Under the pieces are notes generated by a model. The model did not search any database, was not told where the DNA came from, and was given only the letters and a program-made list of their open reading frames with translations. Positions 44,692-54,231 of a DNA stretch of 64,000 bases are shown one piece after another. The stretch lies in NCBI GenBank assembly GCA_963850095.1, contig CAWKJX010000005.1, positions 124,001 through 188,000 on the forward strand, given 5' to 3'. Numbering within the stretch: position 1 is the first letter of the stretch; each line of letters begins with the position of its first letter. The translations under genes were made by a program, and so were the position numbers. The stretch is from Bog-473 sp963850095. GTDB lineage: Bacteria; Actinomycetota; Acidimicrobiia; Acidimicrobiales; RAAP-2.

Positions 44692-45672
44692 TCAGCTCGG
44701 AGGGCGCACGGCATCGTTCTGGCGTACGGCTGCTTCGGCCTCTCGACGCTTCCAGAGAGATGCGTTTGCGGCAATGGCGGCCGTGAGCAACCTGCCCGCG
44801 AAGTACATCCACAGCAGAAGGGCCAGGGCGATTCCGATTGCACCATAGAGGGAGGACTTCCTCGACACCTCGTAGGCGACGTAGCTGATGGTCAGCAGAT
44901 GAAGAAGTCCGACGCCCAGACCGACGATGGCGGCCCCAGGGAGGAGAGCAGTCCAATCGCACTCCTCATGGGGCAGCCACAGCGATGCCAGGAACCATGC
45001 TGCGCCCGATCCAACGATGGTCAGAACAAATGCAAGTAACCGCAGTGGTATCGACTGCGACCCCATCCAGGCCGCCAAATCTGCGAAGCCAAAGAGTGCG
45101 GTGGTGCACCCAACCAAGATCAGGGGGGCCCATGGTGTCGGCTTCCGCGGAGGTTGGACCCCCCAAATCAATCGGTGCACGATCCACAGCACGCCGACGA
45201 GCGAGCGGGCTGTGAAAGCCAACGCGATGCCTCCGAGCAAAAGTGCCACAGTACGGTTCGCCAGCGACATGCTGCTTGTGCTTCCCACGGCACTCGCCAG
45301 AAGGCCACCGATGCCGGCCGAGCGAGCGGCGTCCTGCGGATCCTGGCCGGCACCGGTCGATGCCAATCCAAAGCCAGTGACCATCACGAACGCATACGGC
45401 ACGAGGAACATGAAGAGTCGAAAGGCAACTGCCGCTGCGAGCACGCCTCCCCCTGTCTGCGCATCGCGTTCAACCGCCTCAAAGGCCGAATCGATCGAGG
45501 CCGAGCCGGCACGGCGGGCCTCGAGGTCGGCCCGTGTGTGCTGCGCCCTCGTACGTAGACGCTCCAGCCTGCTCGGGGCGTGGGCCAACGCCATTCGGTC
45601 CCCGGAGCGGTCTCGTTCGGGTGTCGCTGACTGGTCAACCGGATGGTTCCCCGAATCGTCGACCGCAGCCAT
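44692..45672 (-). CDS. YihY/BrkB family inner-membrane protein
   Basis: An integral membrane protein of about 326 residues with six or so hydrophobic segments. VAFRLFMFLVPYAFVMVTGF, RTVALLLGGIALAFTARSLV, WFLASLWLPHEECDWTALLPG and SLYGAIGIALALLLWMYFAG match the YihY/virulence factor BrkB family; the last block is its best-conserved part. Function is not established (earlier RNase BN naming was an error). The start is uncertain: ATG 45672 is given, TTG 45735 and a later ATG are alternatives without clear ribosome sites. GC content is a little lower here. Confidence 0.82.
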   Translation of the reverse strand: MAAVDDSGNHPVDQSATPERDRSGDRMALAHAPSRLERLRTRAQHTRADLEARRAGSASIDSAFEAVERDAQTGGGVLAAAVAFRLFMFLVPYAFVMVTGFGLASTGAGQDPQDAARSAGIGGLLASAVGSTSSMSLANRTVALLLGGIALAFTARSLVGVLWIVHRLIWGVQPPRKPTPWAPLILVGCTTALFGFADLAAWMGSQSIPLRLLAFVLTIVGSGAAWFLASLWLPHEECDWTALLPGAAIVGLGVGLLHLLTISYVAYEVSRKSSLYGAIGIALALLLWMYFAGRLLTAAIAANASLWKRREAEAAVRQNDAVRPPS

Positions 45673-46027
45673 GTTGCATTCTTGACCATCCGCAGTGAAG
45701 ACGTCGGCGCTCGCCACAGATCCGCCCAAACTCAAGAAACATCGGAACCTTCAGGCCGGATCGTCATCTCCCACTCCCGGCGAGAGGTAGAAATGGAGCG
45801 GGGCGGGCATCCTCGACCCGACTGGCGGAGCTCGTTATGGGGCACGGCGTCCGCGGAGTTCTCGTCTTGAGCGCCGTTCCGCGAGTTGAAGCTTTTCAAG
45901 AGCGAGCAGCCATGTGGCACCATGTGCACAGAACCGGGGGACAAGGAGGACGCCATGCGTAGGCTCCGCAACATCGCCGCTGGCCCAGACACCTGCTTAC
46001 TGCAGTCGTTTGGGAGGGTGGCTGTTG

Positions 46028-46462
46028 ATGCCCACGTCGTCTCTCTCGGGCCTTGTCCAATCTGACATGAACCTTTCATTGAACAGCGTGAATGTCATCA
46101 ACCTGTTCGCCGAGGACCTTGCTCGAACCAGGACCTTCTACCGGGACGTCTTCGGACTGCCGCTGGTCTTCGAGGACGAGAAGTCCGCTTTGTTCAAGTG
46201 CGAGAACATGATGCTCATGGTGAGGGACGCCGGTGTTCCCGAGCTCATCGCACCGGCAGCAGTCGGGAGCCCCGAGGACGGGTCACGGTTCGTGTTGGCC
46301 GTGTTCGTCGATGATGTCGACGCTACGTGCACCGAGCTTGCTCAGCGCGGCGTGGTGCTGCTCAATGGGCCGTCGGACCGGCCGTGGGGGATGCGTACCG
46401 CCAGCTTCGCCGACCCCTCTGGTCATGTTTGGGAGATCGCGCAGGACCTGGACGCGGAGTAA
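46028..46462 (+). CDS. VOC family (glyoxalase/bleomycin resistance-like) protein
   Basis: A 144-residue vicinal-oxygen-chelate protein. NVINLFAEDLARTRTFYRDV starts the first beta-alpha-beta-beta-beta module; FVLAVFVDDVDATCTELAQR and the C-terminal GMRTASFADPSGHVWEIAQD form the second. ATG 46028 has GGGAGGGTGG at a good distance; ATG 46067 begins exactly at homology and is the alternative. It could be a metal-dependent lyase, dioxygenase or drug-binding protein; the metal ligands are incomplete by eye. Confidence 0.8.
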   Translation: MPTSSLSGLVQSDMNLSLNSVNVINLFAEDLARTRTFYRDVFGLPLVFEDEKSALFKCENMMLMVRDAGVPELIAPAAVGSPEDGSRFVLAVFVDDVDATCTELAQRGVVLLNGPSDRPWGMRTASFADPSGHVWEIAQDLDAE

Positions 46463-46501
46463 TCGAGAGTCGCCAACAACGCGTCACGCGAACCGAACGG
46501 G

Positions 46502-46750
46502 CTAGGGGCCGGGCTCGGCGTTCGGCATGCTCTTACCGCCATCCGCCTGGGGGACGGCATCCACTTCCTTGTCGAGATGGCGAAGCTGGCCTGAACTAAC
46601 CCCCTTCACCAATTGTTCCAGCATCTGCGCCCGATTCGATTCCGGCAATGCCTCTATGACCTCGAGCACTTTCTGACTGATCTCCTCGTCTGAGGCGTCG
46701 GGCCCTAACTCCTGACTTACCTTTGAGATCAGCTCGGTCACGGTTTCCAT
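46502..46750 (-). CDS. Small hypothetical protein (82 residues)
   Basis: ATG 46750 is set by a strong AAGGAGG immediately upstream. The product, METVTELISKVSQELGPDAS then DEEISQKVLEVIEALPESNR, is predicted to be mostly helical, acidic and soluble, followed by a flexible Lys/Asp/Pro tail. The family is not recognised. The composition of the first 60 residues looks like a small regulatory or protein-binding helical domain. Confidence 0.55.
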   Translation of the reverse strand: METVTELISKVSQELGPDASDEEISQKVLEVIEALPESNRAQMLEQLVKGVSSGQLRHLDKEVDAVPQADGGKSMPNAEPGP

Positions 46751-46942
46751 GGTTCGCCTCCTTAATGAGAAGGTTACGGGCGCCCTGACACTGCTCGACC
46801 ACGGTGAGTGCCTCCCGCGTGGTGGGATCTGCCGCACCCTCCCGGCGGCTTCAGAGGGGGCAGTGTGACTCGCCCGCTACCAACCCGTGACGCGCGCCGT
46901 CGTGCGCCGTGGCGTATCCGCAAGGTGCCCTGTCAGGCGATG

Positions 46943-47530
46943 TCAGCTCGTGCCTTCCAAGAGCCGGAAGGCCAGCCGCCGGCCACGGCCCTGCGTGATG
47001 GCGAGGGCGATCCAGAGCCGGAACAACGAGTCCACCAGGTCCTCCTGATCGGGTCCGACGAAGACAGGACGCAGTCCGACGCCCGCGATGACGGTCTCGA
47101 CCGTCTCCCGATCGGCGACGGAGCTCGAGAAGAACATGTCCGCCGGCCCGTCGTCGAAGACGGGCGACGCCATGTTCTCCCCACCCAGCGTGTTGAATGC
47201 CCTGGCGTAGCGCGTCCCGGGTGGGAGGTCCGCCCTGGCGTTGGCCACCGGCGCGCCCATCCGGTTCGTGGCGTCGATGACCAGCTTGTCGGTCAGCGCC
47301 GCGGCGTGATCGGCCACCAGCTCGGAGACCGCGGCGCCGGGCAGGGCGAGCACGACCACGTCGGCCGCGGCCAGCGCATCGGCGACCGAGGCCGTGGTTG
47401 CCCCCGTCCCCTGGGCCACGTCGTCGTCCGCCGGATGCCGCGACCCGAAGGTGACGTGGTGGCCGGCTCCCGCCAGGGAGCGGCCGAGCGTCCCGCCGAT
47501 GAATCCCGTCCCGATCACCGCGATCTCCAT
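46943..47530 (-). CDS. NAD(P)-binding reductase, F420-dependent NADP reductase-like
   Basis: A 195-residue Rossmann-fold protein. The N-terminus MEIAVIGTGFIGGTLGRSLA contains GxGxxG; FGSRHPADD supplies the NADP-phosphate-binding serine/arginine. Later blocks are DVVVLALPGAAVSELV, LVIDATNRMGAP and ARAFNTLGGENM, all seen in the NADPH:F420 oxidoreductase-like (NPDR) family. It may transfer hydride between NADPH and F420, which would suit a genome rich in LLM F420 enzymes; a short-chain-type redox role is the alternative. ATG 47530 follows AAAAGGAC. Confidence 0.75.
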   Translation of the reverse strand: MEIAVIGTGFIGGTLGRSLAGAGHHVTFGSRHPADDDVAQGTGATTASVADALAAADVVVLALPGAAVSELVADHAAALTDKLVIDATNRMGAPVANARADLPPGTRYARAFNTLGGENMASPVFDDGPADMFFSSSVADRETVETVIAGVGLRPVFVGPDQEDLVDSLFRLWIALAITQGRGRRLAFRLLEGTS

Positions 47531-47683
47531 GGTGCGCCCCGTCCTTTTCAGCCTGCCCGCTGCATGCGGCTCCACACCGCTCGACGGATGCGACGGTAGC
47601 GGGAGGTCCGGGAGTGCGGCGCGGTGCCCCGTCGTCCTGCGGTGTCATGCTCTGGTGCACGTCGAGCGCTCGGGGGTCAGGCC

Positions 47684-49987
47684 ATGCCAAGTTTGGAGTT
47701 CGGGGGGAAGATCGGCCACGACTGGCGGGATTCGGAACCGTGGTGGCCCCCGGTGCCCACCCCGCCTGACGGCGCGCCGAACATCGTGCTCGTCGTCCTC
47801 GACGACGTCGGCTTCGCCCAGCTGGGCTGCTACGGGTCCGACATCGAGACCCCGAGGATCGACGGCCTGGCCGCCGAGGGGATCCGACTGACCAACTTCC
47901 ACACGACAGCCTTGTGCTCGCCCACCCGGGCCTGTCTGCTCACCGGCCGGAACCATCACCGCAGCGGCATGGGCCGTGTGGCCGACCTGGCCATCGGCTT
48001 TCCCGGCTACTGGGGCCGGCCGCCGCGGGAGAACGGCTTCCTGTCCGAAATGCTGCGGACGGCCGGCTACGCCACCTACGCCGTCGGCAAGTGGCACCTG
48101 AGCCCCGAGGAGGAGACGAACATGGCCGCCTCGCGCTCCACCTGGCCGCTCGGGCGCGGCTTCGACCGCTGGTACGGATTCCACGGCGGTGAGACGCACC
48201 AGTTCGTGCCCGCGCTCTACCACGACAACCACAGCGTCATGCCGCCGCGGACGATCGAGGAGGGCTATCACCTCAGCGGGGATTTGGCCGACCGGGCCAT
48301 CGAGTACCTGGGTGACCTGCGGGCCGTCTCGGCGGAGATGCCGTTCTTCCTCTATTTCGCCACGGGCGCCTGCCATTCGCCCCACCATGCGCCGGCGCAG
48401 TGGATAGAGCATTACCGGGGCCGCTTCGCCCATGGGTGGGACGAATGGCGCGCCGAGACGTTCGCCCGCCAGCTGTCGCTGGGCGTGGTGCCCCATGGCA
48501 CCGTCCTCACGCCGCGGCCTCCCTGGGTGCCGGCCTGGGAGGCGCTCGACGAGCGGCAGCGTGCCCTGGCCGAGCGGTTCATGGAGTGTTTCGCCGCCTT
48601 CTTGTCCTACACGGACCAACAGATCGGTCGGGTGCTCGATTTCGTCGAGGACCTGGGCGACGCCGACGACACCGTCGTCATGCTGGTGTCGGACAACGGC
48701 GCCAGCTCCGAGGGCGGCCAGGAGGGCACCATCAACGAGGGACGCCTGTCCAACTTCGAGGGTGCGGGCGTCGACGAAATGCACAGCCGCATCAACGAGA
48801 TCGGCGGGCCGCTGGCCCACAACAACTACCCGTGGGGCTGGACGATGGCCGGCAACACGCCGTTCAAGCGCTGGAAGCGTGAGGTGCACGAGGGCGGCGT
48901 GGCCGATCCCTGCATCGTCCGGGTCCCGTCCGCCCGTCGCTCGGGTGGCGGAATCGGCCTGCGCCGGCAGTACGCCCATGCCGTCGACATCGCGCCCACC
49001 GTGCTGGAGCTTGTCGGCATCGCCCCACCCCACGAGATCGACGGGATAGAGCAGTCGCATCTCGACGGCACGAGCTTCGCGTACCTGCTGGGCGGGGGAG
49101 GGGCGGACGAGCCGGGCCGCCACCTGACTCAGCACTTCGAGATGCTCGGCTCTCGGGCGATCTATCACGACGGGTGGAAGGCGGTGACCTATCACCCGGT
49201 CGGGCCGATCTACGGCGACGGGCTGAGCGTGAGCGCGCCCTGGGAGGACGACCGGTGGGAGCTCTACCACGTGGCCGAGGATGTCTCGGAGGCCCGTGAC
49301 CGCGCGGCCGAGTTCCCCGACAAGGTGGCCGAGCTGGTCGCCCTGTGGTGGGCCGAGGCGCGGCGCAACGACGTGCTGCCACTCGACAACCGGGTCCTCG
49401 AGGCCATGGCGCACAAACACGATCGCCGCCGGCCCCAGGAGACCTACCGCTACTTCCAGGGCGGAGCCCAGGTGCCCGAGTGGGTCGCGGTCGACGTCCG
49501 CAATCGCTCCCACCGTATTGCGGTGACCGTCGACGTGCCGGACGGCACCGTTCCCGAGGGCACGCTCCTCGCTCTCGGCTGCGCCCTCGGCGGCTGGTCG
49601 CTGCACTTGCTCGAAGGCAGGCTGCGCTACCTCCACAACCTGCACGGCCAGAAGCTGTACGAGGTCACGGGGGCTGCCCCGCTCGGACCGGGTCGTCATG
49701 TGGTCGAGTTCCGCTACGAGAAGGACGAGGGCCTCGGCGGCCAGGCCGCGCTCGTGGTGGACGGCGGCACGGTCGGCACCGGCACCGTCGACCGGTACAC
49801 GCCTGTGGCCTTCAACGAGGTCGGCATCGGCCTCACCTGCGGGTACGAATGGGGACCCGCGGTCGGCCGAGACTACGTGGCGCCGTTCCCCTTCAACGGC
49901 ACCATCGTGCGGGCCGAGGTGTCTGCCACCGGCCCCGTGGTGCGCGACCCCGTGGCGGAGGTGGCCGCCATCCTGGCCATGCAGTGA
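47684..49987 (+). CDS. Arylsulfatase-like sulfatase
   Basis: A 767-residue sulfatase of type I. The formylglycine site is C78 in LCSPTRACLLTGRN, inside the strict CxPxR motif, so an activating enzyme is needed. Metal ligands are in NIVLVVLDDVGFAQLG and LVSDNGASSEGG, and VGKWHLSPEEE is the second signature. A C-terminal ~200-residue beta-rich region (VDVRNRSHRIAVTVDVPDG ... FNEVGIGLTCGYEWGP) is typical of the long arylsulfatases. No signal peptide is evident, so it is probably cytoplasmic. Aryl- or sterol-sulfates are plausible substrates given the steroid genes, but this is inference. Confidence 0.88.
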   Translation: MPSLEFGGKIGHDWRDSEPWWPPVPTPPDGAPNIVLVVLDDVGFAQLGCYGSDIETPRIDGLAAEGIRLTNFHTTALCSPTRACLLTGRNHHRSGMGRVADLAIGFPGYWGRPPRENGFLSEMLRTAGYATYAVGKWHLSPEEETNMAASRSTWPLGRGFDRWYGFHGGETHQFVPALYHDNHSVMPPRTIEEGYHLSGDLADRAIEYLGDLRAVSAEMPFFLYFATGACHSPHHAPAQWIEHYRGRFAHGWDEWRAETFARQLSLGVVPHGTVLTPRPPWVPAWEALDERQRALAERFMECFAAFLSYTDQQIGRVLDFVEDLGDADDTVVMLVSDNGASSEGGQEGTINEGRLSNFEGAGVDEMHSRINEIGGPLAHNNYPWGWTMAGNTPFKRWKREVHEGGVADPCIVRVPSARRSGGGIGLRRQYAHAVDIAPTVLELVGIAPPHEIDGIEQSHLDGTSFAYLLGGGGADEPGRHLTQHFEMLGSRAIYHDGWKAVTYHPVGPIYGDGLSVSAPWEDDRWELYHVAEDVSEARDRAAEFPDKVAELVALWWAEARRNDVLPLDNRVLEAMAHKHDRRRPQETYRYFQGGAQVPEWVAVDVRNRSHRIAVTVDVPDGTVPEGTLLALGCALGGWSLHLLEGRLRYLHNLHGQKLYEVTGAAPLGPGRHVVEFRYEKDEGLGGQAALVVDGGTVGTGTVDRYTPVAFNEVGIGLTCGYEWGPAVGRDYVAPFPFNGTIVRAEVSATGPVVRDPVAEVAAILAMQ

Positions 49988-50012
49988 CCGCGGTGGCACG
50001 GCTGCTCCCGTG

Positions 50013-52199
50013 TCAGCTGGCGGACGCCACCTCGACCACAGGCTTGTTCAGCACCACCCCGCCCAACGAACCGTTGAACCGCGCGTCGCCGTAGTTGAAG
50101 ACGCCTCCGTCGGAGGCCACGATCCAATAGCCGCCGCCGTCGGGCGTCGTCGCCAGGCCGACCGCCGGCCGCACCAGCGGCGTGGCGCCCGCTGAGCCGA
50201 AGAAGGCGGCGTCGCCGAAGTTGAAGATGCCACCATCCGACGCCACCAGCCAGTAACCGAGCCCGTCGGGCGTCGCCGCCATGCCGACCACTGGTCGGTT
50301 GAGCGGCTTGCCGCCTTCCGAGCCATGAAAGGCGGCGTCGCCGAAGCCGAAGACGCCGCCGTCCGACGCCACCAGCCAATAGCCACCCCCGTCGGGCGTG
50401 GTGGCCATTCCGACGATGGGCTTGTCGAGGCGCTGGCCGCCCTCGGACCCGTGGAAGTGGGCGTCGCCGAAGCCGAAGACGCCGCCGTCGGAGGCCACCA
50501 GCCAGTAGCCGCCGCCGTCGGGTGTCGCCGCCATGCCCACGATCGGCGCGTTGAGCGGCTTTCCTCCCTGCGATCCGTAGAACCCAGCGTCGCCGTAGTT
50601 GAAGACGCCGCCGTCGGAGGCGCCCAGCCAGTATCCCTGCCTCGATGCGGTCGCCGCCATCGCGACCACCGGCGCGTCCAGGTGGATGTTGCCCGTCGAG
50701 CCGAAGAAGCCGGCGTTCCCGAACGTGAAGATGCCCCCGTCGGAGGCCGCGAGCCAGTACGACGAGTCCGGCGGCGCGGGCGGCGCCGGCGAGGGCGGAC
50801 CCGGAATGCCGGCCGAGCCCGAGTAGGCGTAGACCTGGTCCGTGCTGGGGGCGAGCAGCAGGCCGTCGCCGACCGATGGAGTCGGGAAGTGGTTGGCCTC
50901 GCTCCCCAACGGCAGCGACTGCACCGTCGTGCCGTTGGCCGGGTTGACAGCTTCGAGCGAGCTGCCCGCAATCGACCACACCAGGCCGCCCGCCGTGATC
51001 GGCGGCCCCGGGCCTCCGCCCGCCGCGGTCCAGAGGACGCTCAGCGACGGAGGAGCCGTCCCGGTCTCGACCGCCTGCAGCCCGTTGTCGCACGGGACGT
51101 ACACGACGGTGCCCGCGACGGCGTCGCCACCGTCGGCGTCGGCGCCCGGGCACAGTGGTGCCGTCGCCAGCTGCGTGCCGATCCCGCCGAGATCGGCCTG
51201 GCTCAGCAGGTACCCGGTCGACGACTTGCCCACTTGGAGCACCGTTCCGTCCGTCAGCAGCGCCGGCGCCGTCGATCCGAGATCCTGGTCGTGCGAGTTG
51301 TCGTATTGCCACGTGCTCGGCGCGAAGAGCTGCTCCAGCGTGAGCCGCGGCGACAGTTCGAAGACCGAATCACTGTCGTCGTAGGGAGTCGACGACGACC
51401 CGTTTCCGGTCGACGCCCAGATGTTGCCGGCCGAGTCGACCTCGGGAGCCGCCCCTCCCATCCAGACGGCCCCTTGGGTCCCGGCCGACGTCGCGTCGTA
51501 GGCCGTGAGCGGGCCGCCGCCCTCGGGTATCGAGACGATCCAGCCGTGGTAGGTCGAGCAGTCGCCGTCGTTGCCGCCGTAGCCCATGACCACGTTGCCG
51601 TCGCTCAGGTTGAGCCCGGTGCGCTGCAATATGGCCGAGGTGAGCTGACCGGGGGGATCGGCGTCCTGGTCCAGCTCCACCACGCCGGAGTACATGTTGA
51701 GTCCGACGAGGACGTGGGCCGGCGTCGCGCCGGCCAGCTCGTCGGCCACCGCGAAGATCTCCCCGCGCGGGGCGTCGATCACCGGTGTGCCGGTGATACC
51801 GACGTCAGGGCTGATGTCCCCGCAGGGCAGGTCGCCCGATGGCACCGGGGTCCCGAGGTGGGTGGACCACAGGATGGCGCCGCTGTCGGCCGCCAGCGTG
51901 TAGACGGTGTCGTTCTCCGTGGCGACGTAGACGCGCCCGCCGGACTCGAGCGGCTCACCGTAGACCTGGCCGTCCAGCACCGGGGACTGCCAGGCGGGGC
52001 TCGCCGGCGAGAACGTCACCCCGGAGGTGTCCGCGCCCGACCCGAGCGGGTCGCCGTGGTACACCGTCCACGAGGACAGCGCGTCGACGTGCGCTACCGC
52101 GGGGGGTGTCGCGGCGCTCGCGGCCCCGCCCAGTCGTGCGCCCAAGCCCAGACCGAGCAGGCACCCGGCGAGGGCCGCTATCCCCGCGGCACGGCGCAT
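50013..52199 (-). CDS. Secreted PQQ-propeller-like protein with GYWLVASDGG repeats
   Basis: A 728-residue exported protein. ATG 52199 starts MRRAAGIAALAGCLLGLGLG, a signal peptide. Residues ~30-480 resemble a PQQ-type beta-propeller: YVATENDTVYTLAADSGAIL, AGNIWASTGNGSSS and YSGSAGIPGPP near the end. After a proline-rich linker come about six ~39-residue repeats (YWLVASDGGVFGFGDAHFHG, PIVGMATTPDGGGYW and variants) that run to the C-terminus. The same repeat occurs in the gene at 9.0-10.5 kb. Likely cell-surface or secreted; function unknown. Confidence 0.8.
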   Translation of the reverse strand: MRRAAGIAALAGCLLGLGLGARLGGAASAATPPAVAHVDALSSWTVYHGDPLGSGADTSGVTFSPASPAWQSPVLDGQVYGEPLESGGRVYVATENDTVYTLAADSGAILWSTHLGTPVPSGDLPCGDISPDVGITGTPVIDAPRGEIFAVADELAGATPAHVLVGLNMYSGVVELDQDADPPGQLTSAILQRTGLNLSDGNVVMGYGGNDGDCSTYHGWIVSIPEGGGPLTAYDATSAGTQGAVWMGGAAPEVDSAGNIWASTGNGSSSTPYDDSDSVFELSPRLTLEQLFAPSTWQYDNSHDQDLGSTAPALLTDGTVLQVGKSSTGYLLSQADLGGIGTQLATAPLCPGADADGGDAVAGTVVYVPCDNGLQAVETGTAPPSLSVLWTAAGGGPGPPITAGGLVWSIAGSSLEAVNPANGTTVQSLPLGSEANHFPTPSVGDGLLLAPSTDQVYAYSGSAGIPGPPSPAPPAPPDSSYWLAASDGGIFTFGNAGFFGSTGNIHLDAPVVAMAATASRQGYWLGASDGGVFNYGDAGFYGSQGGKPLNAPIVGMAATPDGGGYWLVASDGGVFGFGDAHFHGSEGGQRLDKPIVGMATTPDGGGYWLVASDGGVFGFGDAAFHGSEGGKPLNRPVVGMAATPDGLGYWLVASDGGIFNFGDAAFFGSAGATPLVRPAVGLATTPDGGGYWIVASDGGVFNYGDARFNGSLGGVVLNKPVVEVASAS

Positions 52200-52392
52200 C
52201 AGCGAGGTCGGCAACCTGGGGCAGGTCGGCACGGTGCTCGAACGGTATCGCCTCCCTGCGGCTGTGTCGACGCGACCAGGGCCGTTCTGCTCTCGTCGCC
52301 CCCACCCCCCACCCCCACGCCGACAGGCCAGAGTTCGCGCCGTTCGTCGTCGGCCCGGGACGCGCCGGGGGCCGGACGCTGTCGGGTGCGGA

Positions 52393-54009
52393 TCAGGGCA
52401 GCGCGCCGGCCTCCGCGTCCACAATGCCGGCCGCCCAGCGGTAATCGGGCTTGCCGCTCGGCGCTCGCTCGATCTGCTCCACCACGTGCAGCCGGCGCGG
52501 CAGCTTGTAGCCGGCAATGCTGGCCCGGCAGTAGTCCTGGAGCGATTCGAGCGTGGGCGCCTCGTGTCCCACCCGGGGCTGCACGATGGCCGCCACCGTC
52601 TGCCCCCAGCGCTCGTCCGGCGCGCCGCACACGATGGCGTCCATGACGTCGGGGTGCGAGCGCACGGCCGACTCCACCTCTTCGGGGAAGATCTTCTCGC
52701 CCCCCGAGTTGATGACGATGGAGCCGCGTCCGAGGAGCGTAATGGACCCGTCCGCCTCGACCGTGGCGTAGTCGCCGGGCATGACGTAGCGCGTGCCCTG
52801 CACCTCTATGAAGACCTCGGCCGTCTTCTTGGGGTCGTTGTAGTAGCCCTGCGGGATGTCGCCCGCGCGGGCGATCTTGCCGACGACGCCCGACCCGGGC
52901 TCGACCAGCTCGAACTGCTCGTCGAAAACGACAGTCCTGCCCAGCAGGTGCACTGTCGGCCCGCTCTTCATGGCGGTGTTGCCCTTCGTCACCACCGTCA
53001 TGCCGTTGTTGCCGCCTTCCGACGAGCCGACGGCGTCGGTGATGAGGATGTTGGGCAGGTGGTCGAAGAAGTCGTCCTTCACTGGAGCGCTGAATAGCGC
53101 GGCCGACGACACGACGGCCCAGAGTGACGACAGGTCGTGGCTCGTCCCCGGGTCGTCCAGCGATTCGACCAGCGGTTTGCCCATGGCGTCGCCGGTGATC
53201 ATCACCGAGTTCACCTTCTCCTCGTCGACCAGCCGCCACACCTCGTGCGGGTCGAACTTGGCCATCAACACGATTTTGGAGCCGACGAAGCTCTGCCCCA
53301 TGACGCACCACTGCGTTGCCCCGTGCATCAGGGGAGCCACCGGCAGGTGGGTCATGGCACTACCCGCGCCCTTGGCCACCATGACTGCCGGATCGGTCAC
53401 CCGCGTGTTGGTCACCGGGTCAGTGCCGCCGCCCAGCGCGTAGAAGACGTCCTCGTGTCTCCAGACGACACCCTTGGGCATGCCGGTGGTGCCGCCCGTG
53501 TAGAGGATGTAGAGGTCGTCGCCCGAGCGCGGCTCGAAGTCGCGTTGGTCGGACTGGCCGAAGAGCGCCTCCTCGTACTCGACGGCCCCGGGCGTCGGCT
53601 CCACCACGGAGCCGTCCTCGACGACCACCACGTGGCGCAGCTCGGGCAGCTCCGGCAGCAACGCGGCGACGAGAGGGGAGAACTCACGCTGGTGCACAAT
53701 CGCCTTCAGGTCGGCGTTGGTCAGCAGGTACCGCAGCTCATCGTGGACGTAGCGGTAGTTGATGTTGATCCAAACCGCCCGCAGCTTGAAGACGGCCCAG
53801 GCCGTCTCGACCCATTCGACAGAGTTGTAGGCGTAAATCCCGACGTGGTCCCCCGGACCGATGCCCCGCCCCTGCAGGAAGTGGGCGAGCCGGTTCGCTC
53901 GGGCCTCCATTTCGGCGTAGGTGCGTCGCTCGCCGTTGGCCACCAGGTACTCCCGGTCGGGATACGCGTCGACGGACGCCTCGAACAAGTCGGCCAGGTT
54001 GAACTCCAC
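52393..54009 (-). CDS. Acyl-CoA synthetase, FadD19-like
   Basis: A 538-residue AMP-forming ligase, intact. FNLADLFEASVDAYPDREYL begins it; WININYRYVHDELRYLLTNA, the P-loop LYILYTGGTTGMPKGVVWRH, DAVGSSEGGNNG, the acidic motif MPGDYATVEADGSI and the C-terminal GKPDYRW follow. This is the pattern of FadD19-type steroid side-chain CoA ligases of mycobacteria. GTG 54009 is where homology begins. A KstR-like site lies 11 bases upstream, so repressor binding would block transcription directly. Confidence 0.85.
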   Translation of the reverse strand: MEFNLADLFEASVDAYPDREYLVANGERRTYAEMEARANRLAHFLQGRGIGPGDHVGIYAYNSVEWVETAWAVFKLRAVWININYRYVHDELRYLLTNADLKAIVHQREFSPLVAALLPELPELRHVVVVEDGSVVEPTPGAVEYEEALFGQSDQRDFEPRSGDDLYILYTGGTTGMPKGVVWRHEDVFYALGGGTDPVTNTRVTDPAVMVAKGAGSAMTHLPVAPLMHGATQWCVMGQSFVGSKIVLMAKFDPHEVWRLVDEEKVNSVMITGDAMGKPLVESLDDPGTSHDLSSLWAVVSSAALFSAPVKDDFFDHLPNILITDAVGSSEGGNNGMTVVTKGNTAMKSGPTVHLLGRTVVFDEQFELVEPGSGVVGKIARAGDIPQGYYNDPKKTAEVFIEVQGTRYVMPGDYATVEADGSITLLGRGSIVINSGGEKIFPEEVESAVRSHPDVMDAIVCGAPDERWGQTVAAIVQPRVGHEAPTLESLQDYCRASIAGYKLPRRLHVVEQIERAPSGKPDYRWAAGIVDAEAGALP

Positions 54010-54020
54010 GGCCCGCAGAT

Positions 54021-54034
54021 TAGAACACGTTCTC
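54021..54034. promoter_or_regulatory. KstR-like operator upstream of the FadD19-like gene (one mismatch)
   Basis: TAGAACACGTTCTC matches TnnAACnnGTTnnA except for the last base. Read on either strand the core AACACGTT/AACGTGTT is the same as in the other four sites. Confidence 0.55.
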
Positions 54035-54231
54035 TTTCTGCGCGGCAACCGCCGCAGGCAGGCCCGGACCAGCCCGTTTGGCCATCCTCCGGTCGGCGGC
54101 GGACGGTGGTACGGGGCACGTCGTTCGTCGACGGGGGCGACGTCGCCGCCGTCGGGCCCGTCCCGGCCATCGGGTGGACCGATGTCCGGGTTTCCTGCTG
54201 CGCCCCGGCTCTGCGACGGGAGCGCCCTCTC

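Noticed and set aside
47645..49999. 784-codon minus-strand frame opposite the sulfatase
   Set aside because: Same coordinates as a motif-complete sulfatase; its product is rich in His, Val and Arg with no domain, typical of antisense frames in high-GC DNA. The same holds for the minus frames opposite pgi (31835-33607) and the dehydrogenases.
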